A stretch of 64,000 bases of DNA from Rhipicephalus microplus (GCF_043290135.1 NW_027464602.1:2542001-2606000); one strand, 5' to 3'; positions 48,752-61,246 are shown, numbered from the stretch's first letter. A program made the numbers and translations. The notes: generated by a model from the letters alone, not told the origin.

Positions 48752-51548
48752 AGCTATAAGCGCAAAGAAAAAAAGCGCTGCACCACCAACGGGTGGGCTC
48801 GAACCTCCAACCTTTCGGTTAACAGCCGATCGCGCTAGCCCATTGCGCCACGGAGACAGTCTTGTCCCATTCTCACCACCATCAGAACATATCTTCAAAG
48901 CTATCAGCGCAAAGAAAAAAGCAACACACCACTCCCGGGAGGGCTCGAAACTCCAACCTTTTGGTCAACAGCCGATCGCGCTAGCCCATTGCGCCACAGA
49001 GACAGTCTTGCTCCCCTCTCACCACCATCAGAACATAACTTCAAAGCTATCAGCCCAAAGAAAAAAAAGCACCGCACAACCACCGGTTGGGCTCGAACCT
49101 CCAACCTTTCGGTTAACAGCCGATCGCGCTAGCCAATTGCGCCACGCAGACAGTCCTGCTCCACTCTCACCACCATCAGAACATATTTTAAAAGCTATTA
49201 CCGCAAAGAAAAAGCAACAAACCACTCCTGGGAGGGCTCGAGACTCCAACCTTTCGGTTAACAGCCGATCACGCTAGCCCATTGCGCCACGGAGGCAGTC
49301 TTGCTCCACTCTCACCATCATCAGAACATATCTTCAAAGCTATAAGCGCAAAGAAAAAAAAGCGCTGCACCACCAACGGGTGGGCTGGAACCTCCAACCT
49401 TTCGGTTAACAGCCGCTCGCGCTAGCCAATTGCGCCACGGAGACAGTCGTGCTCCACTCTCACCACCATCAGAACATATCTTTAAAGCTATCAGCGCAAA
49501 GAAAAAAGCAAAACACCACTCCCGGGAGGGCTCGAACCTCCATCTTTTCGGTTAACAGCCGATCGCGCTGGCAAAATGCGCCACGGAGAAAGTCCTGCTC
49601 AACTCTCACCACAATTAGAACATATCTTCAAAGCTATCAGCCCAAAGAAAAAAAAAGCGCCGCACCACCACCGGGTGGGCTCCAAACTCCTACCTTTCGG
49701 TTAACAGCCGATCGCGCTAGCCAATTGCGCCACGGGGACCGTCCTGCTCCACTCTCACCACCGTCAGACCATTTCTTCAGATCTATCACCCCAAAGAAAA
49801 AAAAGCGCCGCACCACCACCGGGTGGGCTCGAACCTCCAACCTTTCGATTAACAGCCGATCGCGCTAGCCAATTGCCCCACGGAGACAGTCGTGCTCCAC
49901 TCTCACCACCGTCAGAACATTACTTCAGAGCTATCACCCCAAAGAAAAAAAAAGCGCCGCACCACCACCGGTTGGGCTCGAACCTCCAACCTTTCGGTTA
50001 ACAGCCGATCGCGCTAGTCATTTGCGCCACGAAGACAGTACTGCTCCACTCTCAACACCATCAGAACATATCTTCAAAGCTATTACCGCAAAGAAAAAAG
50101 CAACACACCACTCCCGGGAGGGCTCAAAACTCCAAACTTTCGGTTAACAGCCGATCGCGCTAGCCCGTTGCGCCACGGAGACAGTCTTGCTCCACTCTCA
50201 CCACCATCAGAACATATCTTCAAAGCTATCAGCGCAAAGAAAAAAAGCGCTGCACCACCACCGGGTGGGCTCGAACCTCCAACCTTTCGGTTAACAGCCG
50301 ATCGCGCTATCCCATTGCGCCACGGAGACAGTCTTGCTCCACTCTCACCACCATCAGAACATATCTTCAAAGCTATCAGCGCAAAAAAAAGCACCGCACC
50401 ACCAGCGGCTGGGCTCGAACCTCCAACCTTTCTGTTAACAGCCGATCGTGCTAGCAAATTGCGCCACGGAGACAGTCGTGCTCCACTCTGACCACCATCA
50501 GAACATATCTTCAAAGCTATCCGCGCAAAGAAAAAAGCAAAACACCACTCCCGGGAGGGCTCGAACCTCCAACTTTTCGGTTAACAGCCGATCGCGCTGG
50601 CCAATCGCGCCACGGAGAAAGTCCTGCTCCACTCTCACCACCATCAGAACTTTTCTTCAGAGCTATCACCCCAAAGAAAAAAAAAGCGCCGAACCACCAC
50701 CGGTTGGGCTCGAACCTCCGACCTTTTGGTTAACAGCCCATCGCGCTAGCCAATTGCGCCATGGAGACAGTCCTGCACCACTCTCACCACCATCAGAACA
50801 TATCTTCAAAGCTATCAGCCCAAAGAAAAAAAAGCGCCGCACCACCACCGGGTGGGCTCGAACCTCCAACTTTTCAGGTAACAGCCGATCACGCTAGCCA
50901 ATCGCGCCACGGAGACAGTCCTGCTTCACTCTCACCACCATCATAACATATCTTCAAAGCTATCAGCCCAAAGAAAAAAAAGCGCCGCACCACCACCGGG
51001 TGGGCTCGAAACTCTAACCTTTCGGTTAACAGCCGATCGCGCTAGCCAATTGCGTCACGGAGACAGTCCTGCTCCACTCTCACCACCGTCAGAACATTTC
51101 TTCAGAGCTATCAGCCCAAAGAAAAAAAAAAGCGCTGCACCACCACCGGGTGGGCTCGAACCTCCAACCTTACGGTTAACAGCCGATCGCGCTAGCCAAT
51201 TGCCCCACGGAGACAGTCGTGCTCCACTCTCACCATCGTCAGAACATTTCTTCAGAGCTATCACCCCAAAGAACAAAAAGCGCCGCACCACCACCGGTTG
51301 GGCTCGAACCTCCAACCTTTCGGTTAACAGCCGATCGCGCTAGCCAATTGCGCAACGAAGACAGTCCTGCTCCACTCTCACCACCATCAGAACATATTTT
51401 AAAAGCTATTACCGCAAAGAAAAAGCAACAAACCACTCCTGGGAGGGCTCGAGACTCCAACCTTTCGGTTAACAGCCGATCACGCTAGCCCATTGCGCCA
51501 CGGAGGCAGTCTTGCTCCACTCTCACCATCATCAGAACATATCTTCAA
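48752..51548. repeat. Higher-order repeat block F, copy 1 (2797 bp, 19 units)
   Basis: First of three direct repeats with starts at about 48752, 51549 and 54340. The boundaries are chosen at a shared point in a spacer. Most positions are identical between copies. Confidence 0.8.
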
Positions 51549-54339
51549 AGCTATAAGCGCAAAGAAAAAAAGCGCTGCACCACCAACGGGTGGGCTCGAA
51601 CCTCCAACCTTTCGGTTAACAGCCGATCGCGCTAGCCCATTGCGCCACGGAGACAGTCTTGTCCCACTCTCACCACCATCAGAACATATCTTCAAAGCTA
51701 TCAGCGCAAAGAAAAAAGCAACACACCACTCCCGGGAGGGCTCGAAACTCCAACCTTTTGGTCAACAGCCGATCGCGCTAGCCCATTGCGCCACAGAGAC
51801 AGTCTTGCTCCCCTCTCACCACCATCAGAACATAACTTCAAAGCTATCAGCCCAAAGAAAAAAAAGCACCGCACAACCACCGGTTGGGCTCGAACCTCCA
51901 ACCTTTCGGTTAACAGCCGATCGCGCTAGCCAATTGCGCCACGAAGACAGTCCTGCTCCACTCTCACCACCATCAGAACATATTTTAAAAGCTATTACCG
52001 CAAAGAAAAAGCAACAAACCACTCCTGGGAGGGCTCGAGACTCCAACCTTTCGGTTAACAGCCGATCACGCTAGCCCATTGCGCCACGGAGGCAGTCTTG
52101 CTCCACTCTCACCATCATCAGAACATATCTTCAAAGCTATAAGCGCAAAGAAAAAAAAGCGCTGCACCACCAACGGGTGGGCTCGAACCTCCAACCTTTC
52201 GGTTAACAGCCGCTCGCGCTAGCCAATTGCGCCACGGAGACAGTCGTGCTCCACTCTCACCACCATCAGAACATATCTTTAAAGCTATCAGCGCAAAGAA
52301 AAAAGCAAAACACCACTCCCGGGAGGGCTCGAACCTCCAACTTTTCGGTTAACAGCCGATCGCGCTGGCAAAATGCGCCACGGAGAAAGTCCTGCTCAAC
52401 TCTCACCACAATTAGAACATATCTTCAAAGCTATCAGCCCAAAGAAAAAAAAAGCGCCGCACCACCACCGGGTGGGCTCGAACCTCCATCTTTTCGGTTA
52501 ACAGCCGATCGCGCTAGCCAATTGCGCCACGGGGACCGTCCTGCTCCACTCTCACCACCGTCAGACCATTTCTTCAGATCTATCACCCCAAAGAAAAAAA
52601 AGCGCCGCACCACCACCGGGTGGGCTCGAACCTCCAACCTTTCGATTAACAGCCGATCGCGCTAGCCAATTGCCCCACGGAGACAGTCGTGCTCCACTCT
52701 CACCACCGTCAGAACATTACTTCAGAGCTATCACCCCAAAGAAAAAAAAAGCGCCGCACCACCACCGGTTGGGCTCGAACCTCCAACCTTTCGGTTAACA
52801 GCCGATCGCGCTAGTCATTTGCGCCACGAAGACAGTACTGCTCCACTCTCACCACCATCAGAACATATCTTCAAAGCTATTACCGCAAAGAAAAAAGCAA
52901 CACACCACTCCCGGGAGGGCTCAAAACTCCAAACTTTCGGTTAACAGCCGATCGCGCTAGCCCGTTGCGCCACGAAGACAGTCTTGCTCCACTCTCACCA
53001 CCATCAGAACATATCTTCAAAGCTATCAGCGCAAAGAAAAAAAGCGCTGCACCACCACCGGGTGGGCTCGAACCTCCAACCTTTCGGTTAACAGCCGATC
53101 GCGCTATCCCATTGCGCCACGGAGACAGTCTTGCTCCACTCTCACCACCATCAGAACATATCTTCAAAGCTATCAGCGCAAAAAAAAGCACCGCACCACC
53201 AGCGGCTGGGCTCGAACCTCCAACCTTTCTGTTAACAGCCGATCGTGCTAGCAAATTGCGCCACGGAGACAGTCGTGCTCCACTCTGACCACCATCAGAA
53301 CATATCTTCAAAGCTATCCGCGCAAAGAAAAAAGCAAAACACCACTCCCGGGAGGGCTCGAACCTCCAACTTTTCGGTTAACAGCCGATCGCGCTGGCCA
53401 ATCGCGCCACGGAGAAAGTCCTGCTCAACTCTCACCACAATTAGAACATATCTTCAAAGCTATCAGCCCAAAGAAAAAAAAGCGCCGCACCACCACCGGG
53501 TGGGCTCGAACCTCCAACTTTTCGGTTAACAGCCGATCGCGCTTGCCAATTGCGCCACGGGGACCGTCCTGCTCCACTCTCACCACCATCAGAACTTTTC
53601 TTCAGAGCTATCACCCCAAAGAAAAAAAAGCGCCGAACCACCACCGGTTGGGCTCGAACCTCCAACCTTTCGGTTAACAGCCGATCGCGCTAGCCAATTG
53701 CCCCACGAAGACAGTCGCGCTCCACTCTCACCATCGTCAGAACATTTCTTCAGAGCTATCACCCCAAAAAAAAGCGCCGCACCACCACCGGTTGGGCTCG
53801 AACCTCCGACCTTTTGGTTAACAGCCCATCGCGCTAGCCAATTGCGCCATGGAGACAGTCCTGCACCACTCTCACCACCATCAGAACATATCTTCAAAGC
53901 TATCAGCCCAAAGAAAAAAAAGCGCCGCACCACCACCGGGTGGGCTCGAACCTCCAACTTTTCAGGTAACAGCCGATCACGCTAGCCAATCGCGCCACGG
54001 AGACAGTCATGCTTCACTCTCACCACCATCAGAACATATCTTCAAAGCTATCAGCACAAAGAAAAAAAAGCGCCCCAGACAAACCGGGTGGGCTCGAACT
54101 TCCAACCTTTCGGTTAACAGCCGATCGCGCTAGCCAACTGCGCCAAGGAGACAGTCGTGCTCCACTCTCACCATCATCAGAACATATCTTCAAAGCTATC
54201 AGCGCAAAGAAAAAAGCAACACACCACTCCAGGGAGGGCTCGAAACTCCAACCTTTCGGTTAACAGCCGATCGCGATAGCCAATTGTGCCACGGAGACCG
54301 TCCTGCTCCACTCTCACCACCATAAGAACATATCTTCAA
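51549..54339. repeat. Higher-order repeat block F, copy 2 (2791 bp)
   Basis: Direct repeat of copy 1. Near its right part it holds two units that copy 1 lacks (compare 50640-50760 with 53570-53850), balanced by other losses. Confidence 0.8.
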
Positions 54340-57128
54340 AGCTATAAGCGCAAAGAAAAAAAGCGCTGCACCACCAACGGGTGGGCTCGAACCTCCAACC
54401 TTTCGGTTAACAGCCGATCGCGCTAGCCCATTGCGCCACGGAGACAGTCTTGTCCCACTCTCACCACCATCAGAACATATCTTCAAAGCTATCAGCGCAA
54501 AGAAAAAAGCAACACACCACTCCCGGGAGGGCTCGAAACTCCAACCTTTTGGTCAACAGCCGATCGCGCTAGCCCATTGCGCCACAGAGACAGTCTTGCT
54601 CCCCTCTCACCACCATCAGAACATAACTTCAAAGCTATCAGCCCAAAGAAAAAAAAGCACCGCACAACCACCGGTTGGGCTCGAACCTCCAACATTTCGG
54701 TTAACAGCCGATCGCGCTAGCCAATTGCGCCACGAAGACAGACCTGCTCCACTCTCACCACCATCAGAACATATTTTAAAAGCTATTACCGCAAAGAAAA
54801 AGCAACAAACCACTCCTGGGAGGGCTCGAGACTCCAACCTTTCGGTTAACAGCCGATCACGCTAGCCCATTGCGCCACGGAGGCAGTCTTGCTCCACTCT
54901 CACCATCATCAGAACATATCTTCAAAGCTATAAGCGCAAAGAAAAAAAAGCGCTGCACCACCAACGGGTGGGCTCGAACCTCCAACCTTTCGGTTAACAG
55001 CCGCTCGCGCTAGCCAATTGCGCCACGGAGACAGTCGTGCTCCACTCTCACCACCATCAGAACATATCTTTAAAGCTATCAGCGCAAAGAAAAAAGCAAA
55101 ACACCACTCCCGGGAGGGCTCGAACCTCCAACTTTTCGGTTAACAGCCGATCGCGCTGGCAAAATGCGCCACGGAGAAAGTCCTGCTCAACTCTCACCAC
55201 AATTAGAACATATCTTCAAAGCTATCAGCCCAAAGAAAAAAAAAGCGCCGCACCACCACCGGGTGGGCTCGAACCTCCATCTTTTCGGTTAACAGCCGAT
55301 CGCGCTAGCCAATTGCGCCACGGGGACCGTCCTGCTCCACTCTCACCACCGTCAGACCATTTCTTCAGATCTATCACCCCAAAGAAAAAAAAGCGCCGCA
55401 CCACCACCGGGTGGGCTCGAACCTCCAACCTTTCGATTAACAGCCGATCGCGCTAGCCAATTGCCCCACGGAGACAGTCGTGCTCCACTCTCACCACCGT
55501 CAGAACATTACTTCAGAGCTATCACCCCAAAGAAAAAAAAAGCGCCGCACCACCACCTGTTGGGCTCGAACCTCCAACCTTTCGGTTAACAGCCGATCGC
55601 GCTAGTCATTTGCGCCACGAAGACAGTACTGCTCCACTCTCACCACCATCAGAACATATCTTCAAAGCTATTACCGCAAAGAAAAAAGCAACACACCACT
55701 CCCGGGAGGGCTCAAAACTCCAAACTTTCGGTTAACAGCCGATCGCGCTAGCCCGTTGCGCCACGGAGACAGTCTTGCTCCACTCTCACCACCATCAGAA
55801 CATATCTTCAAAGCTATCAGCGCAAAGAAAAAAGCGCTGCACCACCACCGGGTGGGCTCGAACCTCCAACCTTTCGGTTAACAGCCGATCGCGCTATCCC
55901 ATTGCGCCACGGAGACAGTCTTGCTCCACTCTCACCACCATCAGAACATATCTTCAAAGCTATCAGCGCAAAAAAAAGCACCGCACCACCAGCGGCTGGG
56001 CTCGAACCTCCAACCTTTCTGTTAACAGCCGATCGTGCTAGCAAATTGCGCCACGGAGACAGTCGTGCTCCACTCTGACCACCATCAGAACATATCTTCA
56101 AAGCTATCCGCGCAAAGAAAAAAGCAAAACACCACTCCCGGGAGGGCTCGAACCTCCAACTTTTCGGTTAACAGCCGATCGCGCTGGCCAATCGCGCCAC
56201 GGAGAAAGTCCTGCTCAACTCTCACCACAATTAGAACATATCTTCAAAGCTATCAGCCCAAAGAAAAAAAAGCGCCGCACCACCACCGGGTGGGCTCGAA
56301 CCTCCAACTTTTCGGTTAACAGCCGATCGCGCTTGCCAATTGCGCCACGGGGACCGTCCTGCTCCACTCTCACCACCATCAGAACTTTTCTTCAGAGCTA
56401 TCACCCCAAAGAAAAAAAAGCGCCGAACCACCACCGGTTGGGCTCGAACCTCCAACCTTTCGGTTAACAGCCGATCGCGCTAGCCAATTGCCCCACGAAG
56501 ACAGTCGCGCTCCACTCTCACCATCGTCAGAACATTTCTTCAGAGCTATCACCCCAAAAAAAAGCGCCGCACCACCACCGGTTGGGCTCGAACCTCCGAC
56601 CTTTTGGTTAACAGCCCATCGCGCTAGCCAATTGCGCCATGGAGACAGTCCTGCACCACTCTCACCACCATCAGAACATATCTTCAAAGCTATCAGCCCA
56701 AAGAAAAAAAAGCGCCGCACCACCACCGGGTGGGCTCGAACCTCCAACTTTTCAGGTAACAGCCGATCACGCTAGCCAATCGCGCCACGGAGACAGTCAT
56801 GCTTCACTCTCACCACCATCAGAACATATCTTCAAAGCTATCAGCACAAAGAAAAAAAAGCGCCCCAGACAAACCGGGTGGGCTCGAACTTCCAACCTTT
56901 CGGTTAACAGCCGATCGCGCTAGCCAACTGCGCCAAGGAGACAGTCGTGCTCCACTCTCACCATCATCAGAACATATCTTCAAAGCTATCAGCGCAAAGA
57001 AAAAAGCAACACACCACTCCAGGGAGGGCTCGAAACTCCAACCTTTCGGTTAACAGCCGATCGCGATAGCCAATTGTGCCACGGAGACCGTCCTGCTCCA
57101 CTCTCACCACCATAAGAACATATCTTCA
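54340..57128. repeat. Higher-order repeat block F, copy 3 (about 2790 bp)
   Basis: Matches copy 2 at an offset of 2790-2791 bp with very few differences. The next unit after 57128 belongs to a different subfamily, so the series ends here. Confidence 0.8.
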
Positions 57129-57949
57129 AAGCTATCAGCCCAAAGAAAAATAGCGCCGCCCCACCACTGGGTGGGCTCGAACCTCCAACTTTTCGGTTAA
57201 CAGCCGATCACGCTAGCCAATTGCTCCACGGAGACAGTCCTGCTTCACTCTCACCACCATCATCACATATCTGCAAAGCTATCAGCCCAAAGAAAAAAAA
57301 GCGCCGCACCACCACCGGGTGGGCTCGAACTACCAACTTCTCGGTTACCAGCCCATGGCGCTAGCCAATTGCGCCATGGAGACAGTCCTGCACCACTCTC
57401 ACCACCATCAGAACATATCTTCAAAGCTATCAGCCCAAAGAAAAAAAAAGCGCCGCACCACCACCGGGTGGGTTCGAACCTCCAACTTTTCAGGTAACAG
57501 CCGATCACGCTAGCCAATTGCGCCACGGAGACAGTCCTGCTTCACTCTCACCACCATCAGAACATATCTTCAAAGCTATCAGCACAAAGAAAAAAAAGCG
57601 CCCCAGACAAACCGGGTGGGCTCGAACTTCCAACCTTTCGGTTAACAGCCGATCGCGCTAGCCAACTGCGCCAAGGAGACAGTCGTGCTCCACTCTCACC
57701 ACCATCAGAACATATCTTCAAAGCTATCAGCGCAAAGAAAAAAGCAACTCACCACTCCAGGGAGGGCTCGAAACTCCAACCTTTCGGTTAGCAGCCGATC
57801 GCGCTAGCCAATGGCGCCACGGAGACAGTCCTGCTCCACTCTTACCACCATTAGAACATATCTTCAAAGCTATCAGCCCAAAGAAAAAAAATGCCGCACC
57901 ACAAACGGGTGGGCTCGAACCTCGAACTTTCCGGTTAACAGCCAATCAC

Positions 57950-58888
57950 GCTAGCCAATTGCGCCACGGAGACAGTCCTGCTCCACTCTCACCACCATCA
58001 GAACATATCTTCGAAGCTATCAGCCCAAAAAAAAGCTCCGCACCACCACCGGGTGGGCTCGAACCTACAACTTTTCGGTTAACAGCCTATCACGCTAGCC
58101 AATTGCACCACGGAGGCAGTCCTCATCCACTCTCACCACCATCAGAACATATCTTCAAAGCTATCAGCCCACAGAAAAAAAAGCGCCGCACCACCACCGG
58201 GTGGGCTCGAACCTCCAACTTTTCGGTTAACAGCCGATCACGCTATCCAATTGCTCCACGGAGACAGTCCTGCTTCACTCTCACCACCATCATAACATAT
58301 CTTCAAAGCTATCAGCCCAAAGAAAAAAAAAGCGCCGCACCACCACCGGGTGGGCTCGAACTACCAACTGCTCGGTTAACAGCCGATCACGCTAGCGAAT
58401 TGCGCCACGGAGACAGTCCTGCTCCACTCTCACCACCATCAGAACATATCTTCAAAGCTATCAGCCCAAAGAAAAAAAAGCGCCGCACCACCACCGGGTG
58501 GGCTCCAACCTCCAACTATTCGGTTAACAGCCGATCACGCTAGCCAATTGCGCCACGGAGACAGTCCTGCTTCACTCTCACCACCATCATAACATATCTT
58601 CAAAGCAATCAGCCCAAAGAAAAAAAAGCGCCGCACCACCACCGGGTGGGCTCGAAACTCTAACCTTTCGGTTAACAGCCGACCGCGCTAGCCAATTGCG
58701 TCACGCAGACAGTCCTGCTCCACTCTCACCACCGTCAGAACATTTCTTCAGAGCTATCAGCCCAAAGAAAAAAAGCACCGCACCACCACCGGGTGGGCTC
58801 GAACCTCCAACCTTTCGGTTAACAGCCGCTCGCGCTAGCCAATTGCGCCACGGAGACAGTCGTGCTCCACTCTCACCACCATCAGAAC
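57950..58888. repeat. Duplicated block G, copy 1 (offset 2064 bp)
   Basis: Repeats at 60014-60930 with an offset of 2064 bp (14 units). The second copy is interrupted near its end, just before the LINE. Confidence 0.75.
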
Positions 58889-58892
58889 ATAT
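58889..58892. other. Empty target site (single ATAT) corresponding to the LTR insertion
   Basis: The sequence reads CAGAACATATCTTCAAAG without interruption. In the paralogous locus the ATAT occurs twice, at 32302-32305 and 38280-38283, on either side of the LTR element. This confirms the element's ends and the 4-bp duplication. Confidence 0.85.
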
Positions 58893-59816
58893 CTTCAAAG
58901 CTATCAGCGCAAAGAAAAAAGCAAAACACCACTCCCGGGAGGGCTCGAACCTCCAACTTTTCGGTTAACAGCCGATCGCGCTGGCAAAATGCGCCACGGA
59001 GAAAGTCCTGCTCAACTCTCACCACAATTAGAACATATCTTCAAAGCTATCAGCCCAAAGAAAAAAAAACCGCCGCACCACCACCGGGTGGGCTCGAACC
59101 TCCAACTTTTTGGTTAACAGCCGATCGCTCTAGACAATTGCGCCACGGGCACCGTCCTGCTCCACTCTCACCACCGTCAGACCATTTCTTCAGATCTATC
59201 ACCCCAAATAAAAAAAGCGCCGCACCACCACCGGGTGGGCTCGAACCTCCAACCTTTCGATTAACAGCCGATCGCGCTAGCCAATTGCCCCACGGAGACA
59301 GTCGTGCTCCACTCTCACCACCGTCAGAACATTTCTTCAGAGCTATCACCCCAAAGAAAAAAAAAACGCCGCACCACCACCGGTTTGGCTCGAACCTCCA
59401 ACCTTTCGGATAACAGCCGATCGCGCTAGTCATTTGCGCCACGAAGACAGTCCTGCTCCACTCTCACCACCATCAGAACATATCTTCAAAGCTATTACCG
59501 CAAAGAAAAAATCAACACACCACTCCCGGGAGGGCTCAAAACTCCAACCTTTCGGTTAACAGCCCATCGCGCTAGCCCATTGCGCCACGGAGACAGTCTT
59601 GCTCCACTCTCACCACCATCAGAACATATCTTCAAAGCTATCAGCGCAAAGAAAAAAAAGCACTGCACCACCACCGTGTGGGCTCGAGCCTCCAACCTTT
59701 CGGTTAACAGCCGATCGCGCTATCCCATTGCGCCACGGAGACAGTCTTGCTCCACTCTCACCACCATCAGGACATATCTTCAAAGCTATCAGCGCAAAGA
59801 AAAAAGCAAACACACC

Positions 59817-59889
59817 ACTCCCGGGAGGGCTCGAAACTCCGACCTTTCGGTCATCAGCCGATCGCGCTAGCCCATTGCGCCACGGAGAC
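59817..59889 (-). tRNA. tRNA-like copy with anticodon GAT, paralog of 39209-39281
   Basis: Same variant as 39209-39281 (ATC at 59853-59855 on the + strand). It sits at the same place within the duplicated block that covers 38280-39369 and 58889-59977, which confirms the paralogy of those blocks. Confidence 0.45.
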
Positions 59890-60013
59890 AGTTTTGCTCC
59901 CCTCTTACCACCATCAGAACATAACTTCAAAGCTATCAGCCCAAAGAAAAAAAAGCACCGCACCACCAGCGGCTGGGCTCCAACCTCCAACTATTCGGTT
60001 AACAGCCGATCAC

Positions 60014-60930
60014 GCTAGCCAATTGCGCCACGGAGACAGTCCTGCTCCACTCTCACCACCATCAGAACATATCTTCAAAGCTATCAGCCCAAAAAAAAGC
60101 TCCGCACCACCACCGGGTGGGCTCGAACCTACAACTTTTCGGTTAACAGCCTATCACGCTAGCCAATTGCACCACGGAGACAGTCCTCATCCACTCTCAC
60201 CACCATCAGAACATATCTTCAAAGCTATCAGCCCACAGAAAAAAAAGCGCCGCACCACCACCGGGTGGGCTCGAACCTCCAACTTTTCGGTTAACAGCCG
60301 ATCACGCTATCCAATTGCTCCACGGAGACAGTCCTGCTTCACTCTCACCACCATCATAACATATCTTCAAAGCTATCAGCCCAAAGAAAAAAAAAGCGCC
60401 GCACCACCACCGGGTGGGCTCGAACTACCAACTTCTCGGTTAACAGCCGATCACGCTAGCGAATTGCGCCACGGAGACAGTCCTGCTCCACTCTCACCAC
60501 CATCAGAACATATCTTCAAAGCTATCAGCCCAAAGAAAAAAAAGCGCCGCACCACCACCGGGTGGGCTCCAACCTCCAACTATTCGGTTAACAGCCGATC
60601 ACGCTAGCCAATTGCGCCACGGAGACAGTCCTGCTTCACTCTCACCACCATCATAACATATCTTCAAAGCAATCAGCCCAAAGAAAAAAAAGCGCCGCAC
60701 CACCACCGGGTGGGCTCGAAACTCTAACCTTTCGGTTAACAGCCGACCGCGCTAGCCAATTGCGTCACGCAGACAGTCCTGCTCCACTCTCACCACCGTC
60801 AGAACATTTCTTCAGAGCTATCAGCCCAAAGAAAAAAAGCACCGCACCACCACCGGGTGGGCTCGAACCTCCAACCTTTCGGTTAACCGCCGCTCGCGCT
60901 AGCCAATTGCGCCACGGAGACAGTCGTGCT
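60014..60930. repeat. Duplicated block G, copy 2
   Basis: Paralog of 57950-58888. After about 60930 the spacer switches to the variant seen at 59170-59210, so the last unit before the LINE is a chimera. Confidence 0.7.
60849..60921 (-). tRNA. Last tRNA-Asn(GTT)-like copy before the LINE
   Basis: Alpha-type body, anticodon GTT, but position 33 is G instead of the universal U33, and the anticodon stem has the AGCGG variant. The next spacer runs into the LINE at 60974. Confidence 0.45.
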
Positions 60931-60973
60931 CCACTCTCACCACCGTCAGACCATTTCTTCAGATCTATCACCC

Positions 60974-61246
60974 CTCTTTGGCAGCAGCGGTGGCAGAACC
61001 GGCAGATCTACTTATTTTCGTCTGTTTGCGCAGATTTTTTTTTCGTCGACCACTGCCTTCCTGTCGGTGGCCTGTGTGGAAACCATCTCCCTGCTATCAA
61101 GTTTCATCGCATCGTGTGCCATTTTCACGCCGCGATTTCTTCGGATCAACTGATATCTCCAACTGAAGCTACCGACGATCTTGCCGCTGGGGGCCACCAC
61201 CATCACCGAGCTTCACTATAAAAGTCACCGACCCTGAGGACAGCGG
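60974..61246 (+). repeat. LINE 5'-UTR, first monomer (273 bp)
   Basis: Starts CTCTTTGGCAGCAGCGG. The first 60 bp recur at 61247 with one substitution, after which the two copies diverge completely. A TATAAAA lies 30 bp before the second copy. No credible gene lies in this stretch. Confidence 0.75.
61217..61223 (+). promoter_or_regulatory. TATA box upstream of the second LINE 5' start
   Basis: TATAAAA begins exactly 30 bp before the CTCTTTGG at 61247. Transcription would therefore start at the sequence that also forms the element's 5' end at 60974. Confidence 0.6.

Larger units (their letters stand above)
58498..59977. repeat. Paralog of the LTR-element insertion locus (empty-site block)
   Basis: Positions 58498-58892 match 31911-32305, immediately left of the LTR element. 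Positions 58889-59977 match 38280-39369, immediately right of it. The uninterrupted spacer here is the pre-insertion arrangement. Scattered substitutions, roughly one per hundred bases by eye, separate the paralogs. Confidence 0.85.
38280..60973 (-). repeat. Right arm of tandem tRNA-Asn-derived array (about 153 units)
   Basis: This continues the left arm after the LTR element, with the same unit length, orientation and subfamilies. The first bases complete the spacer interrupted at 32305. The arm ends inside a unit with a beta-like spacer (TCAGACCATTTCTTCAGATC), where the LINE begins. It is more regularly organised than the left arm, with nested higher-order repeats of about 590 bp, 2.5-3.1 kb and 2.8 kb. 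I see no protein gene or other RNA gene in it. Confidence 0.95.

Noticed and set aside
1..60973. CRISPR array
   Set aside because: Repeats and spacers are both conserved, the unit is about 148 bp, the body is a tRNA relative and the setting is eukaryotic.
1..60973. A cluster of about 370 working tRNA-Asn genes
   Set aside because: Nearly every copy has the A27-A43 mismatch, poor acceptor pairing and T-stem defects. I call them tRNA-like, with transcription left open.
1..60973. Dispersed SINE insertions
   Set aside because: Units are strictly head-to-tail with no target duplications and no A-tail or LINE-like 3' end. A relation to tick tRNA-derived SINEs is possible but cannot be tested here.
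60760..61221. A 153-codon frame across the array-LINE junction
   Set aside because: It joins translated array repeat to LINE 5'-UTR and has no recognisable domain.
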